This document shows, piece by piece, positions 33,023 to 45,500 of a stretch of DNA of 64,000 nucleotides. Origin of the DNA: Manihot esculenta. Lineage: Eukaryota > Streptophyta > Magnoliopsida > Malpighiales > Euphorbiaceae. Position 1 is the first letter of the stretch. The number at the start of each line of letters is the position of its first letter. Position numbers and translations under genes: made by a program. Where the stretch lies: positions 14,414,862 to 14,478,861 of the forward strand of contig NC_035168.2 of assembly GCF_001659605.2 (NCBI RefSeq), written 5' to 3'. Under the pieces are notes generated by a model. That model searched no databases. It was not told the origin of the DNA and saw only the letters and a program-made list of their open reading frames with translations.

Positions 33023-33521
33023 TGATGATCTGAGATCCAGAGAAATAGGGTTTTTATAATGGGCTCTGTAAAACTTAGAAAAATCTTTTTTCCTAGAAGA
33101 GTGTATTTCTCCTTTTATAGGTTTCCTTTTGTCGGCTAGTGACGTGCCAATAGAACGAATATCAGTAGACCACCTGTCCCTGCCACGCTGATACGGACGT
33201 ACGAGGGAATCAAATCTCTGCTCCATGCGTAACGGCCTCTGATTCTCTCAGGGCGCGGGTAAACGGGTCTGCAAGATGGATGGACGGATCCTCTTTCGGG
33301 TTCTGGACTGGACCGGTAAGTAGGGACAAAGCAGGGCCTGAATGAATCGGCCCAAGGTTCAGGGAAGATGAGGCCGGCCTGGTGGAGGGAGCCAGATAAC
33401 CCGGTCGTGAGGCTTAATGGACTGGACCCAGTGAGCGTGAATGGCTTGAGGATCTCTAAGCAATGGGCTATCTTCATGGGCCTGGCCCTAGACGGGGATG
33501 AGGTGAACTCGGAGGTCATCA
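33023..33521 (-). repeat. Element C 3' LTR
   Basis: 499 bp, complete, TG...CA ended. It carries a minus-strand TATAAAAGG near 33111-33119. It matches the 475-bp partner at 61243-61717, apart from the 23 bases lost beside D. Confidence 0.93.
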
Positions 33522-33573
33522 ATTGCCCCTTTACCTTCTCGACAGTTATTGCTCCGACTGTCGAGGGGGTAAA
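33522..33573 (-). promoter_or_regulatory. Element C polypurine tract and long hairpin
   Basis: On the minus strand AAGGTAAAGGGGCAAT abuts the 3' LTR and is the likely plus-strand primer. On the plus strand TTTACC (33530-33535) and CTCGACAGT (33538-33546) face ACTGTCGAG (33557-33565) and GGTAAA (33568-33573). This gives a stem of about 17 pairs around a 10-base loop that includes part of the tract. Confidence 0.75.
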
Positions 33574-35403
33574 CCCCTAGAATCATTATGACCGCGTCTG
33601 TTGGAATTTGGCTTGCCCTTTCATCTTATTGTCATTTGTAGCTTTAAATCTTCTCTATCTTTTTTCTATATTTAGCTTTCCTCTGCCTTTTGTGCGCATT
33701 GTTACCCTCGCTTTCGTACCTTTATCTTCCCGGTACGTTTCCTTTCCTTTCTGGTGAATAGCCTTTAAGGATTCTGATGCTACCCACCTAAAGTATAAAG
33801 TCGCTCTGTTTTACATTAAAAGCTCAGCCTCTGATTATATATTACTAACCTTTCCTTCTTATCATTGGGATCGTTAACAAAACAGCGAGATTTCTCTTCT
33901 CGATGGTTTGCTCTTCCCTCGCCCCAGCTCGGGCTTCCATGCCGAGCTCTCGAGGTTCCGAATCTTCAAGACTGTACACCAGTGTCAAGTCAATCTCAAC
34001 TGCTTCGACTGTTCGAACTTTTGGGTCCTCTTGGACTTTGAGATCGATCGCGAACTTCAGGTCAACAGGATCAAAGTCTGCCCTATCTCCTAATGATGCC
34101 TTTCCGCATATGTTTTACAATGTTGAAAGTTCAACTTGTTCCATTGCTCTTCAGAATATTTCGCTAATTTTCTGGTGTTGCCTTCACTTGTTCCATTGCC
34201 CTTCAGAATACCTTGCCGATTTTTTGTTGGTGCTTCGGGCAGGTGGACGGGTAATGATGCCGATCTCCCTGGGACTTTAACTCGAAGACTTATATTTTTC
34301 ATGAGATCGGCATATAATATCTGAGCTCGTTCGTATGTATCGTAAATCACATCTCAAGACGGAGCTTAGCCGGCCTACGAAGTTGATTTTCCGAACTATA
34401 AGAATTCCTCTGAATCGAAAGCTAAGATAGTGGGGTAGGCGATAGTGATTTAAATGTAGATGATGATGTATCTGGGCGTGTAAATCCTTTAGGGATAGCC
34501 TTTTAGCCCGTAGTGTTGGTATTTGTGGCATGCTGTAATGTGTTTTTCTTTTAATGAAAGTTTTGTTTTGCGTTCATACTCGAACTGTTCTTTCTTTATC
34601 ATAACTGAAGTACTTAGATTGCTTGCTCTGTAACTTTTCCCCAAAAGATCTGCTGTATTGCTTTCTCCTTCTTGCCCCTTTAATCGTTTAGAACTAGAGT
34701 TCATTCGGCCAGCTAAGCTTTTGACTTACTTTTTTCCGAGTTGGACTAGTCGTACTCGTGAGCTCTGTTTTAATCCTGTGAGCCGAGCTCTTGACCTTCT
34801 TAGGTAATAAGCAGGGCTGGTCTTTATCGTTCTTTCATCTGCTTGTGTCTTTGAGCTTTTTATTTATCTTTTTCCGAGCTGGATCAGTCGTAACCCTGAG
34901 CTCTGCTTTTAACCTATGAGCCAAGCTTCCGACCTACGTAGGTAATGAACAAGGCCGGTCTCTATCATCGGGTGAGAGGTCCAAGTGGAGCCCGGTCTTA
35001 CGGTTTGAGTGAGTTGGATTTATTCTATGCAGATGGCATGTGGGCTTTTGGGCCTGTCCGTCAATTGCATTCGGGTGATGGGCTATTGCCGTGGGCCCAA
35101 CCCTTAATAGAGGTGGTGAAGTCCAGCGGCCGTCGATTATTGCCCCTTTACCTTCGATTATTGCCCCTTTACCTTCGCGTCAGTTATTGTATAACTGATG
35201 AGGGGGTAAACTTCGAGAGTAATTAATGACCGCGCCGCTCCAAGACAAAATTGTTCAGAGTGACATTGCGTTTCATTATTGCCTTTCCTTCCGAATTCTC
35301 TTTGTCTGTCGAAGAAACTTGCTCTCGTCTGCTCTCTGTTTTCCTTCGACTTCTTCTGCCTTCTCGACCTGATTGCTTTTCAGGTACGCTCTTTTACTCT
35401 TCC
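33574..35403. other. Element C 3' non-coding region with repeated modules
   Basis: No supported gene. A block starting TTTTTCCGAG and ending near GGTAATAAGCAGGG occurs at about 34730-34830, again at 34868-34968, and more diverged at 38580-38685. PPT-like tracts (TTGCCCCTTTACCTT) recur at 35140 and 35161, the second with its own hairpin. Confidence 0.7.
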
Positions 35404-38400
35404 ATGGAGGATTCTAAACTTCCCGATGTTGTCAATCTCGAGTCGCACATTACTCCTTCCTCCCTAACCAAGTATATTTCTCAGAGTTATTTAGATACTC
35501 CTCTTTACCTTATTCGCGCTCCTCTCCGGAATGAAAGGATAGTTCTTCCAAAACCTGCCCCTCCTGGTTTGGTAGATCCCCAGAGAGGTCTTCGCATAGT
35601 CTTCTTTCTTAAACAGAGGGATTTCGGTCTGACCTTTCCCTTCACCCCTTTCTTCATCGAGGTTTTTCAATATTTTGGGATAACCCCTCGGATGTTATCC
35701 CTGAACTCCATTTTGTTTATGGCTTATTTTGAATCCATTTGCCTGAGTTGGGGTTTTACACCCACAGCGTGTCTATTTGTCACTTTCTTCCGCCTTGTTA
35801 GGGCAACTCAGAAATTTTACTATTTTTCTCCCCGTGGTGGATTGTATCTTTTCACGGGCTATAAGGATTCAATAAAGGGATGGGTAGAGAATTTCCTTGT
35901 GGCGGAGCTGAGAAAAGATGTCGACGTGTCATGGGGAGTGAGGCTAGACTGGGAGGATGTCCCCCCGGGCATCAACGACCTGCCCCAACTAAGCCTCACC
36001 GAGCAGGTGGGGTATCTCCGACTGACTTCTGTTGACAAGAAGTATGACGTCGAGAGATGTATGTTCGTATCTAATCTTAGGGATATCCGGGACACGGGTA
36101 TAATGCCTTGTTTAGCAACTCCGCTTTTCTTCGTAAGTGACATTAGAAAGTACGCTAACTCTTTCTGACTTTGTGTTTTTTTGGCAGCTTCTAACGTTAA
36201 AATGGATGAGATCAAGCCCCCGAAGAACTTAGTTCTGTCTCGGGAGAGTATGAACGCTGCTTTAGATGCCCTCCTGGCTGGGCGCCCCGTGCCTGAGGTC
36301 GCTGCAGAGGTGGCTCGGGTTGTTTCTACCAAGAAGGTTAGCCTCCTTCTTGGGCTCCAAAGTCGAGCTCCCATGGTGCCAGACCTTCTCGATCATCTCG
36401 TCAGGGTAGGTCGGCCCCTGCCTTAAAACCTGTTCAGGAGGCTAAATCTGGTCAGGGTTCTACAGAGGATGCGGAAGGAGCTCCCCTAACTGTTGTGAAG
36501 CAGGCCGGGGATATTGGACAGATGAGGACGGATCTTGCTCTTTCTGTTGAGGAGGCACCAGGAGGGAGGCTTGAATCCCCTATTATTGAAGAGGAGGCTC
36601 CTGGGACAGGACTGGAGATCGTTCTTATTGACGATAGTGCCCCAGAGGTTCCTACCAGGGGTGCCCCTGAAGAGGTGAGGTCTGACCTTGCCAAGGACGA
36701 GGATGTCATAGAGAAGGTAGGGGACAAACGTCCTGCCTCCCTCGAAGTGCCATCCCCAGCTCCAGCTCAAAAGAGATCCAAGGCTTCTAAGAGATCAGCT
36801 CCAGCTCTCCTTCCCATTGGGAAAGAGAAAGAAGTCCATGTGATACCACTGCTGTCTGCTCCTGATAACGACATTCTGAACGCAGAGGATATCACTCATC
36901 AGTCTCCGGCTAGCGTGGTTGCTGAGATTGTCAAGGAACGGATGTTCGGTGGCGTCTTGGAGGCTTCAGATCCGCGCTTGCTTGCTCTCACTGGCCTTTT
37001 GGCCAGCTCTACTAGGGAGCAAGCAGCGTTCCGTTCCCGACCTCGCGAGGAGCTCGGAGATACGATCAGGGAGATGCTCCTGATGGTAAGCTAAGCTACC
37101 TCCTTTGCTTTTATTCTGGTTTTCTTTGTGTTAACAGTCCTTTCCTTTGTTTTAGGTGATGGGCCTCTTCATGGAGGTGGATGCCCGTGATCACTTGCTT
37201 CGGGAATCTGTGGACCGCCGGATAGAGGAGGCGCGCCTGGAGGAGAATTTGTCTGCAACTAGTGATGCCAGGGGCAACCTTACAGCGGCTCGAGCTCATA
37301 CTGAGTCCCTCCAAGCGAGGCTGCATTCTGCCTTGGAGGCCCTCAAAAGAGCCGACGAGAGGACGGCTGAGGCACAAGAGCATACTAAGTCCTTAGAGGC
37401 AGAGTTGTCTCATACTCGCAAGGTTCTCAAGGAGTCTGATGAGAGGGCGGCTGCAGCAGAGATTCGAAGTGAAGAAGTTTTAAAGCAGCTGTCCTCCCTG
37501 GTGGAGACCTTTCGTGAAATGGATGAGGCGATAAGCCAGAAGGAGGCGGTCCAGCGCCAGTATGAGGCCCTGAAGGCCGATTTTGAAGGGCTTCAGGTTC
37601 ACCTAAATAAGGTGAATATTCAAAAGGAGAAGGCCTTGGTTCGGGTGGAGATCCTTGAGCAGGAGCTGAGCACGAGTTCTGCGCGTATCAGAGACCTGGC
37701 TTCATCGGCCGAGGAGTCTACACTTCGTAACCAACAGCTTAGCCATGAAGTCAGGGCTGCAGAGCGTAAATGTTCAGCCCTGCTCAAGGTGGTTAAACAT
37801 TCCGAGGAGAAGATCCAGTGGGAATGTGAGAGGCGGTTGGAGGAGTATTAGGAGTCAGATGAGCTGAAAGGAAAGATTGAGCAGGCCTGTGAAGCTCACC
37901 TCCAAGACTATAAGGATTCTTCTGAATTGAAGGCGGTTATAGCTGAGGCCTGCGAGGTGCATCTGGACGAGTATAAAGCCTCCGAGGAGATGAAGACTAC
38001 TATTTGGAAAAAAGCCTTTCGTATGTTTAGATCTGGCTATAATAGGGGTTTAAGGGAAGCCAGACGTGCTCCTGATACTCCTCTGACAAAACTTCAAGCT
38101 AGAGAAGTGGATTCTGATGGCGAGGAGGTTCTGTATGGGGAGGATGATTTCCCCTTGCCTAGAGGGACCTCTCGCATTGCGGCTGGGTCTTCCGGGGAAG
38201 AGTCCGAGCAACAGGGGGACAATATGGAGGACTTCAGGACTGAAGGCGAAGACCCCGAGCCTGAGGCGGGAGACCCTGGCCCTGGGTTGGAGGGTGTCAG
38301 ATCTCCTCTGGATGTAAATGTAGACAAAGATACTATAGGTGATGATATTCTGAGAGATGTAAGTCCCTTGAGGACTGTTTTTCCTTCAAACCTATCAGAT

Positions 38401-38406
38401 AAATAA
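35404..38406 (+). pseudogene. Antisense extra ORF of element C (Transposase_28-like N-terminus, coiled-coil C-terminus)
   Basis: It is opposite to gag-pol and lies between pol and the 3' LTR. The first part (ATG 35404 to about 36132) resembles the plant 'putative gypsy type transposon' domain (Pfam Transposase_28), around FPFTPFFIEVFQYFGITPRML. A Pro/Glu-rich region follows (36430-36830). A 70-base GT-AG intron (37086-37155) joins in phase to a long heptad-rich coiled coil (37156-37850). Then come diverged repeats of ACEAHLQDYKDSSELK type and an acidic tail to 38406. Lesions: the frame changes near 36140-36190 and near 36410, and TAG at 37849-37851. Extra ORFs at this place are known in Tat elements; their function is unknown. 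Confidence 0.7.
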
Positions 38407-39296
38407 GTTGTACCATCTTCTGCTTCTAATGAAAGTTTTAATTTCTTTTACTTGAACTATTGTTGCTTTTGTTTTATTCTTGAACTTATCTTTTCTTATC
38501 GTAACTAGAGCACTCAATCTCCATATCTTGTAATTTATATTTGACTAAGATATTTCACTAAGAAATTTTGTTCATGGGCTTTTCCTATCTGGACTTAGTC
38601 GAGCTGGATTATTTCTAACCATGAGCTAGGTTTTCAGATCACATACCTTTTAATGGTAAATAACAGGGCTGATAGTAGCTGAGGTATTCTCTGTTTTATG
38701 CCACTGGATTTCCCTCGGATTGTCCCTTTACTTCCTCAATATTTATTACATGAGTAGTGAGGGAGTGAATCTCTGTATTTTATTTGTGCTCGCATGGCCT
38801 CCCCTTAGGCAATTTTATTTTGCCTGTTTTAGTTGTGAGGTCGGCTGTCTGGTCCTTGCCTTTCTGTGTGTTCCACGGGGAGGTCGGCTTTTGTCGTTTT
38901 TTCTTCTTGTTTGGGTTGTTCTTGTTAAATGTCTGCTTATGACCAATTGGCTCGAGCTAGGAACGCGCTCTTTTGCCTGTATCCATCCTTCTGAATGTCA
39001 CATATTGCGAAACTATCCGAGCTAGGAGATCGGTTCTTTGCTTTTTGCTTTAGGCTTTTATACCTGCAATCTGCAGCTCATCCTATACTTCTAAGTATTG
39101 TCCGGACGCGTTGCGGTTCGGACCTCTTTCTTGGCTAGCTAACTCAGCACTAGAAGTTGATTTGTGAGGTTAATGTTGTACCGAGCTCGCTTTTTGGAGA
39201 TTGGCCTGGGGCTGTGACGCTCTTGGCTATTTTGCCCCGAGCTCTTCCGGGAGGTCGGAATTTGATTTTTCATCAGTAACTTAGGATTTGTCTTTT
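38407..39296. other. Element C spacer between extra ORF and tandem repeats
   Basis: No supported gene. It contains a third diverged copy of the spacer module (about 38580-38685) and a degenerate PPT/hairpin-like block (about 38720-38780). Confidence 0.6.
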
Positions 39297-39445
39297 TTGT
39301 TTTCCCGGGAGTTCTAGGGGATCCCGGTCTTCTTTGTTTTCCCGAGAGTTCTAGGGGATCCCGGTCTTCATGCTCCGGGAGGTCTTTTAAAATTCTCGCC
39401 GGCCGTTTTTGTTTTGTTTTCCCGGGAGTTCTTAGGGATCCCGGT
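39297..39445 (-). repeat. 117-bp tandem repeat of element C, part left of F
   Basis: About 1.3 units of the CCCGGGAGTTCT/GGATCCCGG repeat, cut by solo LTR F at CCGGT. The array continues at 41937. Confidence 0.9.
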
Positions 39446-41936
39446 TGTAACAGCCCGGAAACCGGTACCCTCTCTGTAACGGCCCAAACTGCTCGGCACT
39501 AGGATCCAGATCGGCTTAAGGCCGCCTAGACCCGTAGTAAGCCTGCTATGAACTCTGTGTACCTGTTAACATCCCATACATGATCCGACTGGACTCTTAA
39601 CTGTTACAACTTTTCTTTAAAACAACCAGACTTAATCTGTAAAACACTCTCTGTAGGTCCAATCATATGAACCAAAATGCTCAGATATACTCATCTGAAC
39701 TAGCCCTCGGGCTATCTATCATACACCAGTGATGCTTTACCAAGTAACCTCCATACCCTATGCGCTCTGCAGCATAGAACCCACTCTGTAAGGGTCAGCA
39801 TATCATAAGTTAACTTGGCTACCATAGAGTCACAGCAATCAAACCTGGTCTTCTCTAGTGGTCTACTCAGTGGATCACAGGAATCAAACCTGGTCTTTCC
39901 TTTGCACTGGTCTTGGGTCAAGGGACTTAAGCCCTATCTTCCCTCACAGTTATCATTCACTGGGTTTTCGAAACACAACATATATTAAATCTGGTCTGAC
40001 TCATTTCTCATCAAGAAACTGTAAAACTGGATACATGCACATACAAGGGATTAACATACACTAGACAATAGGCAAAAGCACATGCTAACTCATTTATCCA
40101 TTAACTGACTACTTATTACATCACTTTTACATACATCTCTTTAATTACATCATGTCCACACTACACTATTACACACAAGCAGTACCATAGCTGATACACT
40201 CTGCTGCTTCTCACCTTCCCAGCTAACCAGAACCTGCAACACTGGGATTAAGGGAAAGGGATGAGCTATAAAGCCCAGTGAGTAGAAACACTGAAAATAG
40301 TTCGTTCATACACATCTTTTATGACAATGCAACACAACTCATACATTCCACATCATTGATTGGACATGACAGCAAAACTCCCTCGACGGGCTATTGATGT
40401 CGCCTGGGTCCAATCATCTGGAATTAGACATGACCTCAAAACTCCCTCGACGGGCTATTGATGTCGCCTTGGTCCAATTCCCACTATCACTGAATAAGGC
40501 AATGCAACAACTTCGTGTTTCTAATGCAACTCACCCTAATATAAATCATAACAGTCATGATGCATGAACTATGCTTCATACATTCCATTTTCTCAAAATA
40601 AAGATTAAGTTTAGTTCTACTCACCTCTGCTCCTCAAGCAGAAACCTGACTGACGCTGTACCCACGACTACTGGTGACCTCCTCGATCTCTCGGGTCCAA
40701 TCCTACACAAATGGACTCGAATGAGGCATCAAACATACTCTTATTAACTCACAATCAACTTCCCAAAATCCCTCTAAAAGCTCATAGAACAATCACATAA
40801 AGCATGCAAAAGAACAGCTAGACAGAACACATTCGGCGGCAGCTTCGGCGGCCGAATGTCCTGTCCAGAGCCGAAACTCACATACTTTCGGCAGCCGAAG
40901 CTCTCCTTTCGGCGGCCGAACCCTTTCGGGGGCAAGGTTCGGGGGTCACAACACACTCCAGAGACGAAAGTCTCTAACCTTCGGCGGCACCTTCGGCGGC
41001 CGAAACCCCTAAACAGAGCCGAACCTTAACACACTCGGGGGCAAGCTGTGGCAGCCTAAGCCACCATGCAAGAGGTTCGGCGGCCGAATGCACCTTCGGC
41101 TGCCGAACCTGAGTTCTTCTCAAGAACTCAGCTTCTCCCGCAACCTAGCTCCTCCATCCTTTTCACCTCTCTAAACATGCATAACTCCACTCCTCCACTC
41201 GCATATACTCAAGTATATGCTCCAAGGGGTCCAAAACTACCTATCAACCCCAACAAACAGCAAACATAACACATAGACAAGCTTGCATGCATAACTCATC
41301 AATAACTCCACTTACACCCTATACATGCCACTCTACCCTTAACGTCTTTAAACACTGGTATAAATCATTAAAATACGGTAAAAAGCTGTCCTTACCTCCT
41401 GAAAACATAAGCTGAGCAACCTGAACCTAAGGACATGTGCTACCTTCCCTTCACCTTCTCCACACTACCAAACCTCTCTTTTTCACTCAAACCCTTCACC
41501 ATCAACCCATTAAAACGTTACAAGATGATAAAACCAAAGCAAGTGACTCAGGGAGGACGTGGCCTCACCTCAGGAAATGAAAGGAACGGAAATCCATCCA
41601 AGTCACCGACTGGAGGCGCTGAAATAGAGGGCTGGCCGACTCACCTTCGGCTGCCAAACCTGCATGCAAAACCATGCAACGTTCGGGGGCCGAACATGAC
41701 CTTCGGAAGCCGAATCTATAACACTTTCGGCGGCCGAACATTACCTTCGGGGGCCGAACCTGGCAGAAACTCCTTAGGCCAATTCTCCTCACAACTTAAC
41801 TCTATTCTGAATCAAACCTTTGAAACACTTAAAAACCTTTTAGAAAACTTTCACTCTTACCCTTCTAGAACCTCTGACATTCCAGAATTCCACCGGATGG
41901 TAAGAATTCTGATGCCTGAACTAGCCGGGTATTACA
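39446..41936 (-). mobile_element. Element F: solo chromovirus LTR in the 117-bp array
   Basis: 2491 bp on the minus strand, flanked by perfect CCGGT at 39441-39445 and 41937-41941. It begins (plus strand) TGTAACAGCCCGG and ends GGGTATTACA. It carries palindrome clusters near 40830-41110 and 41640-41765 and a two-copy array (about 40369-40488). It is the same LTR family as G, judged by the matching end (GCTGTTACA). Confidence 0.93.
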
Positions 41937-42420
41937 CCGGTCTTCTTTGTTTTCCTGGGAGTTCTAGGGGATCCCGGTCTTCATGCTCCTGGAGGTCTTT
42001 TAAGATCCTCACCGGCCATTTTTGTTTTGTTTTCCCGGGAGTTCTTAGGGATCCCGGTCTTCTTTGTTTTCCCGGGAGTTCTAGGGGATCCCGGTCTTCA
42101 TGCTCCGGGAGGTCTTTTAAGATCCTCACCGGCCGTTTTTGTTTTGTTTTTCCGGGAGTTCTTAGGGATCCCTGTCTTCTTTGTTTTCCCGGGAGTTCTA
42201 GGGGATCCCGGTCTTCATGCTCCGGGAGGTCTTTTAAGATCCTCACCGGCCGTTTTTGTTTTGTTTTCCCGGGAGTTCTTAGGGATCCCGGTCTTATTTA
42301 TTTTCCCGGGAGTTCTAAGGGATCCCGGTCTTCATGCTCCGGGAGGTCTTTTAAGATCCTCACCGGGCGTTTTTGTTTTGTTTTCCCGGGAGTTCTTAGG
42401 GATCCCGGTCTTCTTCCCCC
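41937..42420 (-). repeat. 117-bp tandem repeat of element C, main array
   Basis: Units start at 41942, 42059, 42176, 42293 and 42410, an exact 117-bp period. Each contains two CCCGGGAGTTCT...GGGATCCCGG blocks with SmaI/BamHI-like palindromes. The long ORFs across it are repeat artefacts. Confidence 0.95.
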
Positions 42421-42576
42421 GAGGTTTCTCTGCTATAGGGTCTTCATATGCTGTTTTTCTTTTTGAAAAGTGACATTCATAATAGAAATGACATTATCGT
42501 ATAAAGAATGGCGTCATTTTATTCAGTTGTGTTTTTCAGAGTATAATAATATTTTTCTTTACAAATATTTCAAGGG

Positions 42577-45500
42577 AAATACCTCTTCAAGTGTTGGATA
42601 TTCCAAGCATGGGGCTCAGGGTTTCCCTACATATCTTCAATTCGGTATACTCCCGGTCTGACCACTTTTGTTATTCTGAATGGGCCCTCCCAGGTCGGTG
42701 CCAACTTACCCATTGCGACTCTTTTTCCCGTGGCCTCCAGGTTTCTCAAGGCTATGTCTCCCACTTTCAAGCTTCTCTCTCTGACTTTTTGGTTGTAGTA
42801 TCGTGCTGCCCATTGTTGATAAGCGGTCGTTCAGACTTGAGCTTCTTCCCTGATTTCTTCGAGAGCATCCAGGTTACTTCTTAATTTGTCATCATTAGTG
42901 TTTTCACTAACGAATTGGACTCGATGAGTGGGGATTTGCAATTCCACTGGGACTACAGCCTCTGTTCCGTAGGCCAGTGCAAAAGGTGTTTCTTTAGTAG
43001 GCGTCCTGGGGGTAGTCCGGAGTGCCCATAGGATACTATTGAGCTCTTCTGCCCAGTTCGCCTTTGCTCCATCCAGCCGTTTTTTTAATCCTTGGAGGAT
43101 AGCCCTGTTAGTAACCTCTGTTTGGCCATTAGTCTGGGGATGGGCCACGGAGGAGAATTTGTGCCATATGCCCATGTTTGCTGTAAATGCTTTGAAAGTA
43201 CTACAGTCGAACTGTCTGCCATTGTCTGAGATAAGCACTCTTGGTATGCCAAATCTGCAGATGATGTTTCCCCATACAAAATCTATCATCTTGCGTGCTG
43301 TGATCGTGGCTATTGCTTCTGCCTCTGGCCATTTTGAGAAGTATTCTACAGCCACTACTACGAACTTCCTCTGCCCCGTGGTCTTGGGAAAGGGTCCCAG
43401 GATATCTATTCCCCATTGTGAGAATGGCCATGGACTGGATATGCTGGCTTGAGGAGTGGCTGGGACTCTGATGGCATTAGCAAATCTTTGGCATGTGTCA
43501 CACCTTCTGACGAACTCTTCTGCTTCCCTTTTGACAGTGGGCCACTAGTATCCTTGCCTGAATATTTTATTAGCTAAGGTCCCTGCCCCTTCGTGAGCTC
43601 CACATATTCCCCTGTGTATCTCTTCCATCACCCTTATAGCCTCCTCCGGGCTCACACACCGGAGCCATGGGTTGGACTTCCCTTTTCTGTACAAGGTCCC
43701 CCTTACTGCTTGATAGTTGGCGGCACGAGTTGCTATCTTTCTGGCCTCGTCGCTATCCTCAGGGAGCTTTCCCTTCTCTAGGTATTCTAGGTATGGGGTC
43801 ATCCAAGTTGGGTTTTGTTCCACCTGTAGTACCGTGCTTGTCTTACTGAAAGCGGGTGTAAGGACGTGTTGTATGTACACTTCGTCAGGAAGCTGTTCTA
43901 GTTCTTCTTTAGACAACCGGCTAAGCAGGTCTACTTCCTCATTTTCTTCTCGTGGTATTCTTTGGAATTTGATGGTAACTCCCTAATCTATGAATTCGGC
44001 CTCTATTGCTTTTACTTTTGCCAGATAACTCTGCATGGTTGGATCCCTAGCCTGATATGCCCCAGTAACCTGATTGACCACCAGTTGTGAGTCGCTATTT
44101 ACTTCGAGGTCGGTTGCCCCTATCTCCATTGCCACCATCATTCCATTTATTAGGGCTTCATACTCCGCCGCATTATTGGAAGCCTGGAATCCTAAGCGCA
44201 GGGCGTAGCAAACCTTAAAGTCTCTAGGCCCCTTAAGCATGATTTCTGCACCGCTGCCCCCAGCGCCTGAAGCCCCGTCTACATATAACTTCCAATTGAA
44301 CTTTTGGAAAGGTTCTTCTTTCCTCTCCTTCCTCGATGCTTCTGAAGATGATTCCCCTTTTTCCTTACTGAACGTGCATTCTGCTATGAAATCGGCAAGG
44401 GCTTGAGATTTTATAGCTGTTCGAGGTCGGTACTCTAGGCAGTAAGGGCTGATCTCGAGGGACCATGCGAGCATCCGACCTGAGGTCTCTAGTCTATGTA
44501 GAATCTTTTTCAATGGTTGATCGGTCATCACTACTCCTTGGTGGCTTTCTAGGTAAACCCTAAACTTCCGGACAGCCAGCAATAGAGCGTACGCTATTTT
44601 CTCAATATTCAGGTATCTGACCTCGGCATCTCTAAGCACCTTGCTGACATAGAAAACAGGCTTCTGCTCCTCTTCTTCCACCCTTACCAATACGACACTA
44701 ACTGCTTGTTCAGAGGCTGCCAGGTATATCAGAAGTTCTTCACCTTCTATGGGGCTACTGAGCACACGGGGCGAGCTGAGATAACTTTTGAGTTCTTTGA
44801 AGGCTTCACGACAATCTTCTGTCCATTCGAAGTTTGGCACTTTCCTCAATTTTCTGAAGAATGGTAAACATTTTTATGCCGACCGTGACATGAATCGATT
44901 GAGTGCCACTACTCTCCCTGTCAGTTTCTGGACATCCCTTACGCAGGTTGGTTCTGACATATTTAATATGGCCTCTACTTTCTCCGGATTGGGCTCGATG
45001 CCTTTCCCACTCACCATGTACCCCAGGAATTTTCCTCCTCTGATGAAAAAGGCGCACTTTGCCGGATTCAACTTCATTCTGTACTGATCTAATACTCCAA
45101 ACACCTCCTTCAGATCTGCCACGTGCTGTTGGAAAGTTAGGCTCTTGACCACCATATCGTCTACATAAACTTCTATGCTCCTGCCGATCTGCTCTTTGAA
45201 GATTTTGTTCATCAGTCTTTGGTAAGTTGCCCCGGCATTTTTCAATCCGAAAGGCATGGCTTTATAGCAATAAGTCTCATCTTCCGTTATGAACGAGGTT
45301 TTTTCTTCGTCCGACCTATACATTGGGATTTGATGATAACCAGGCATTGCATCCAAAGACGACATGTAATCAAAACCGGCCGTAGAGTCGACCATTTTAT
45401 TAATATCAGGGAGGGGATAACAATCTTTAGGGCAGGCCTTATTCAGATCAGTAAAGTCTATGCACATCCTATATTTGCCATTGGCTTTTTTGACTAATAC

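Noticed and set aside
36133..36187. Possible first intron of the extra ORF (GTAAGT ... TTTTTTTGGCAG)
   Set aside because: The sites look canonical, but joining them leaves the downstream frame out of phase, so it is noted only as a frame change and not as a called intron.
41435..42466. 343-aa ORF with CFPGSSRGSRSSC-type repeats
   Set aside because: It crosses the border of solo LTR F into the 117-bp minisatellite; the 117-bp period (39 codons) makes the repeats open by chance.
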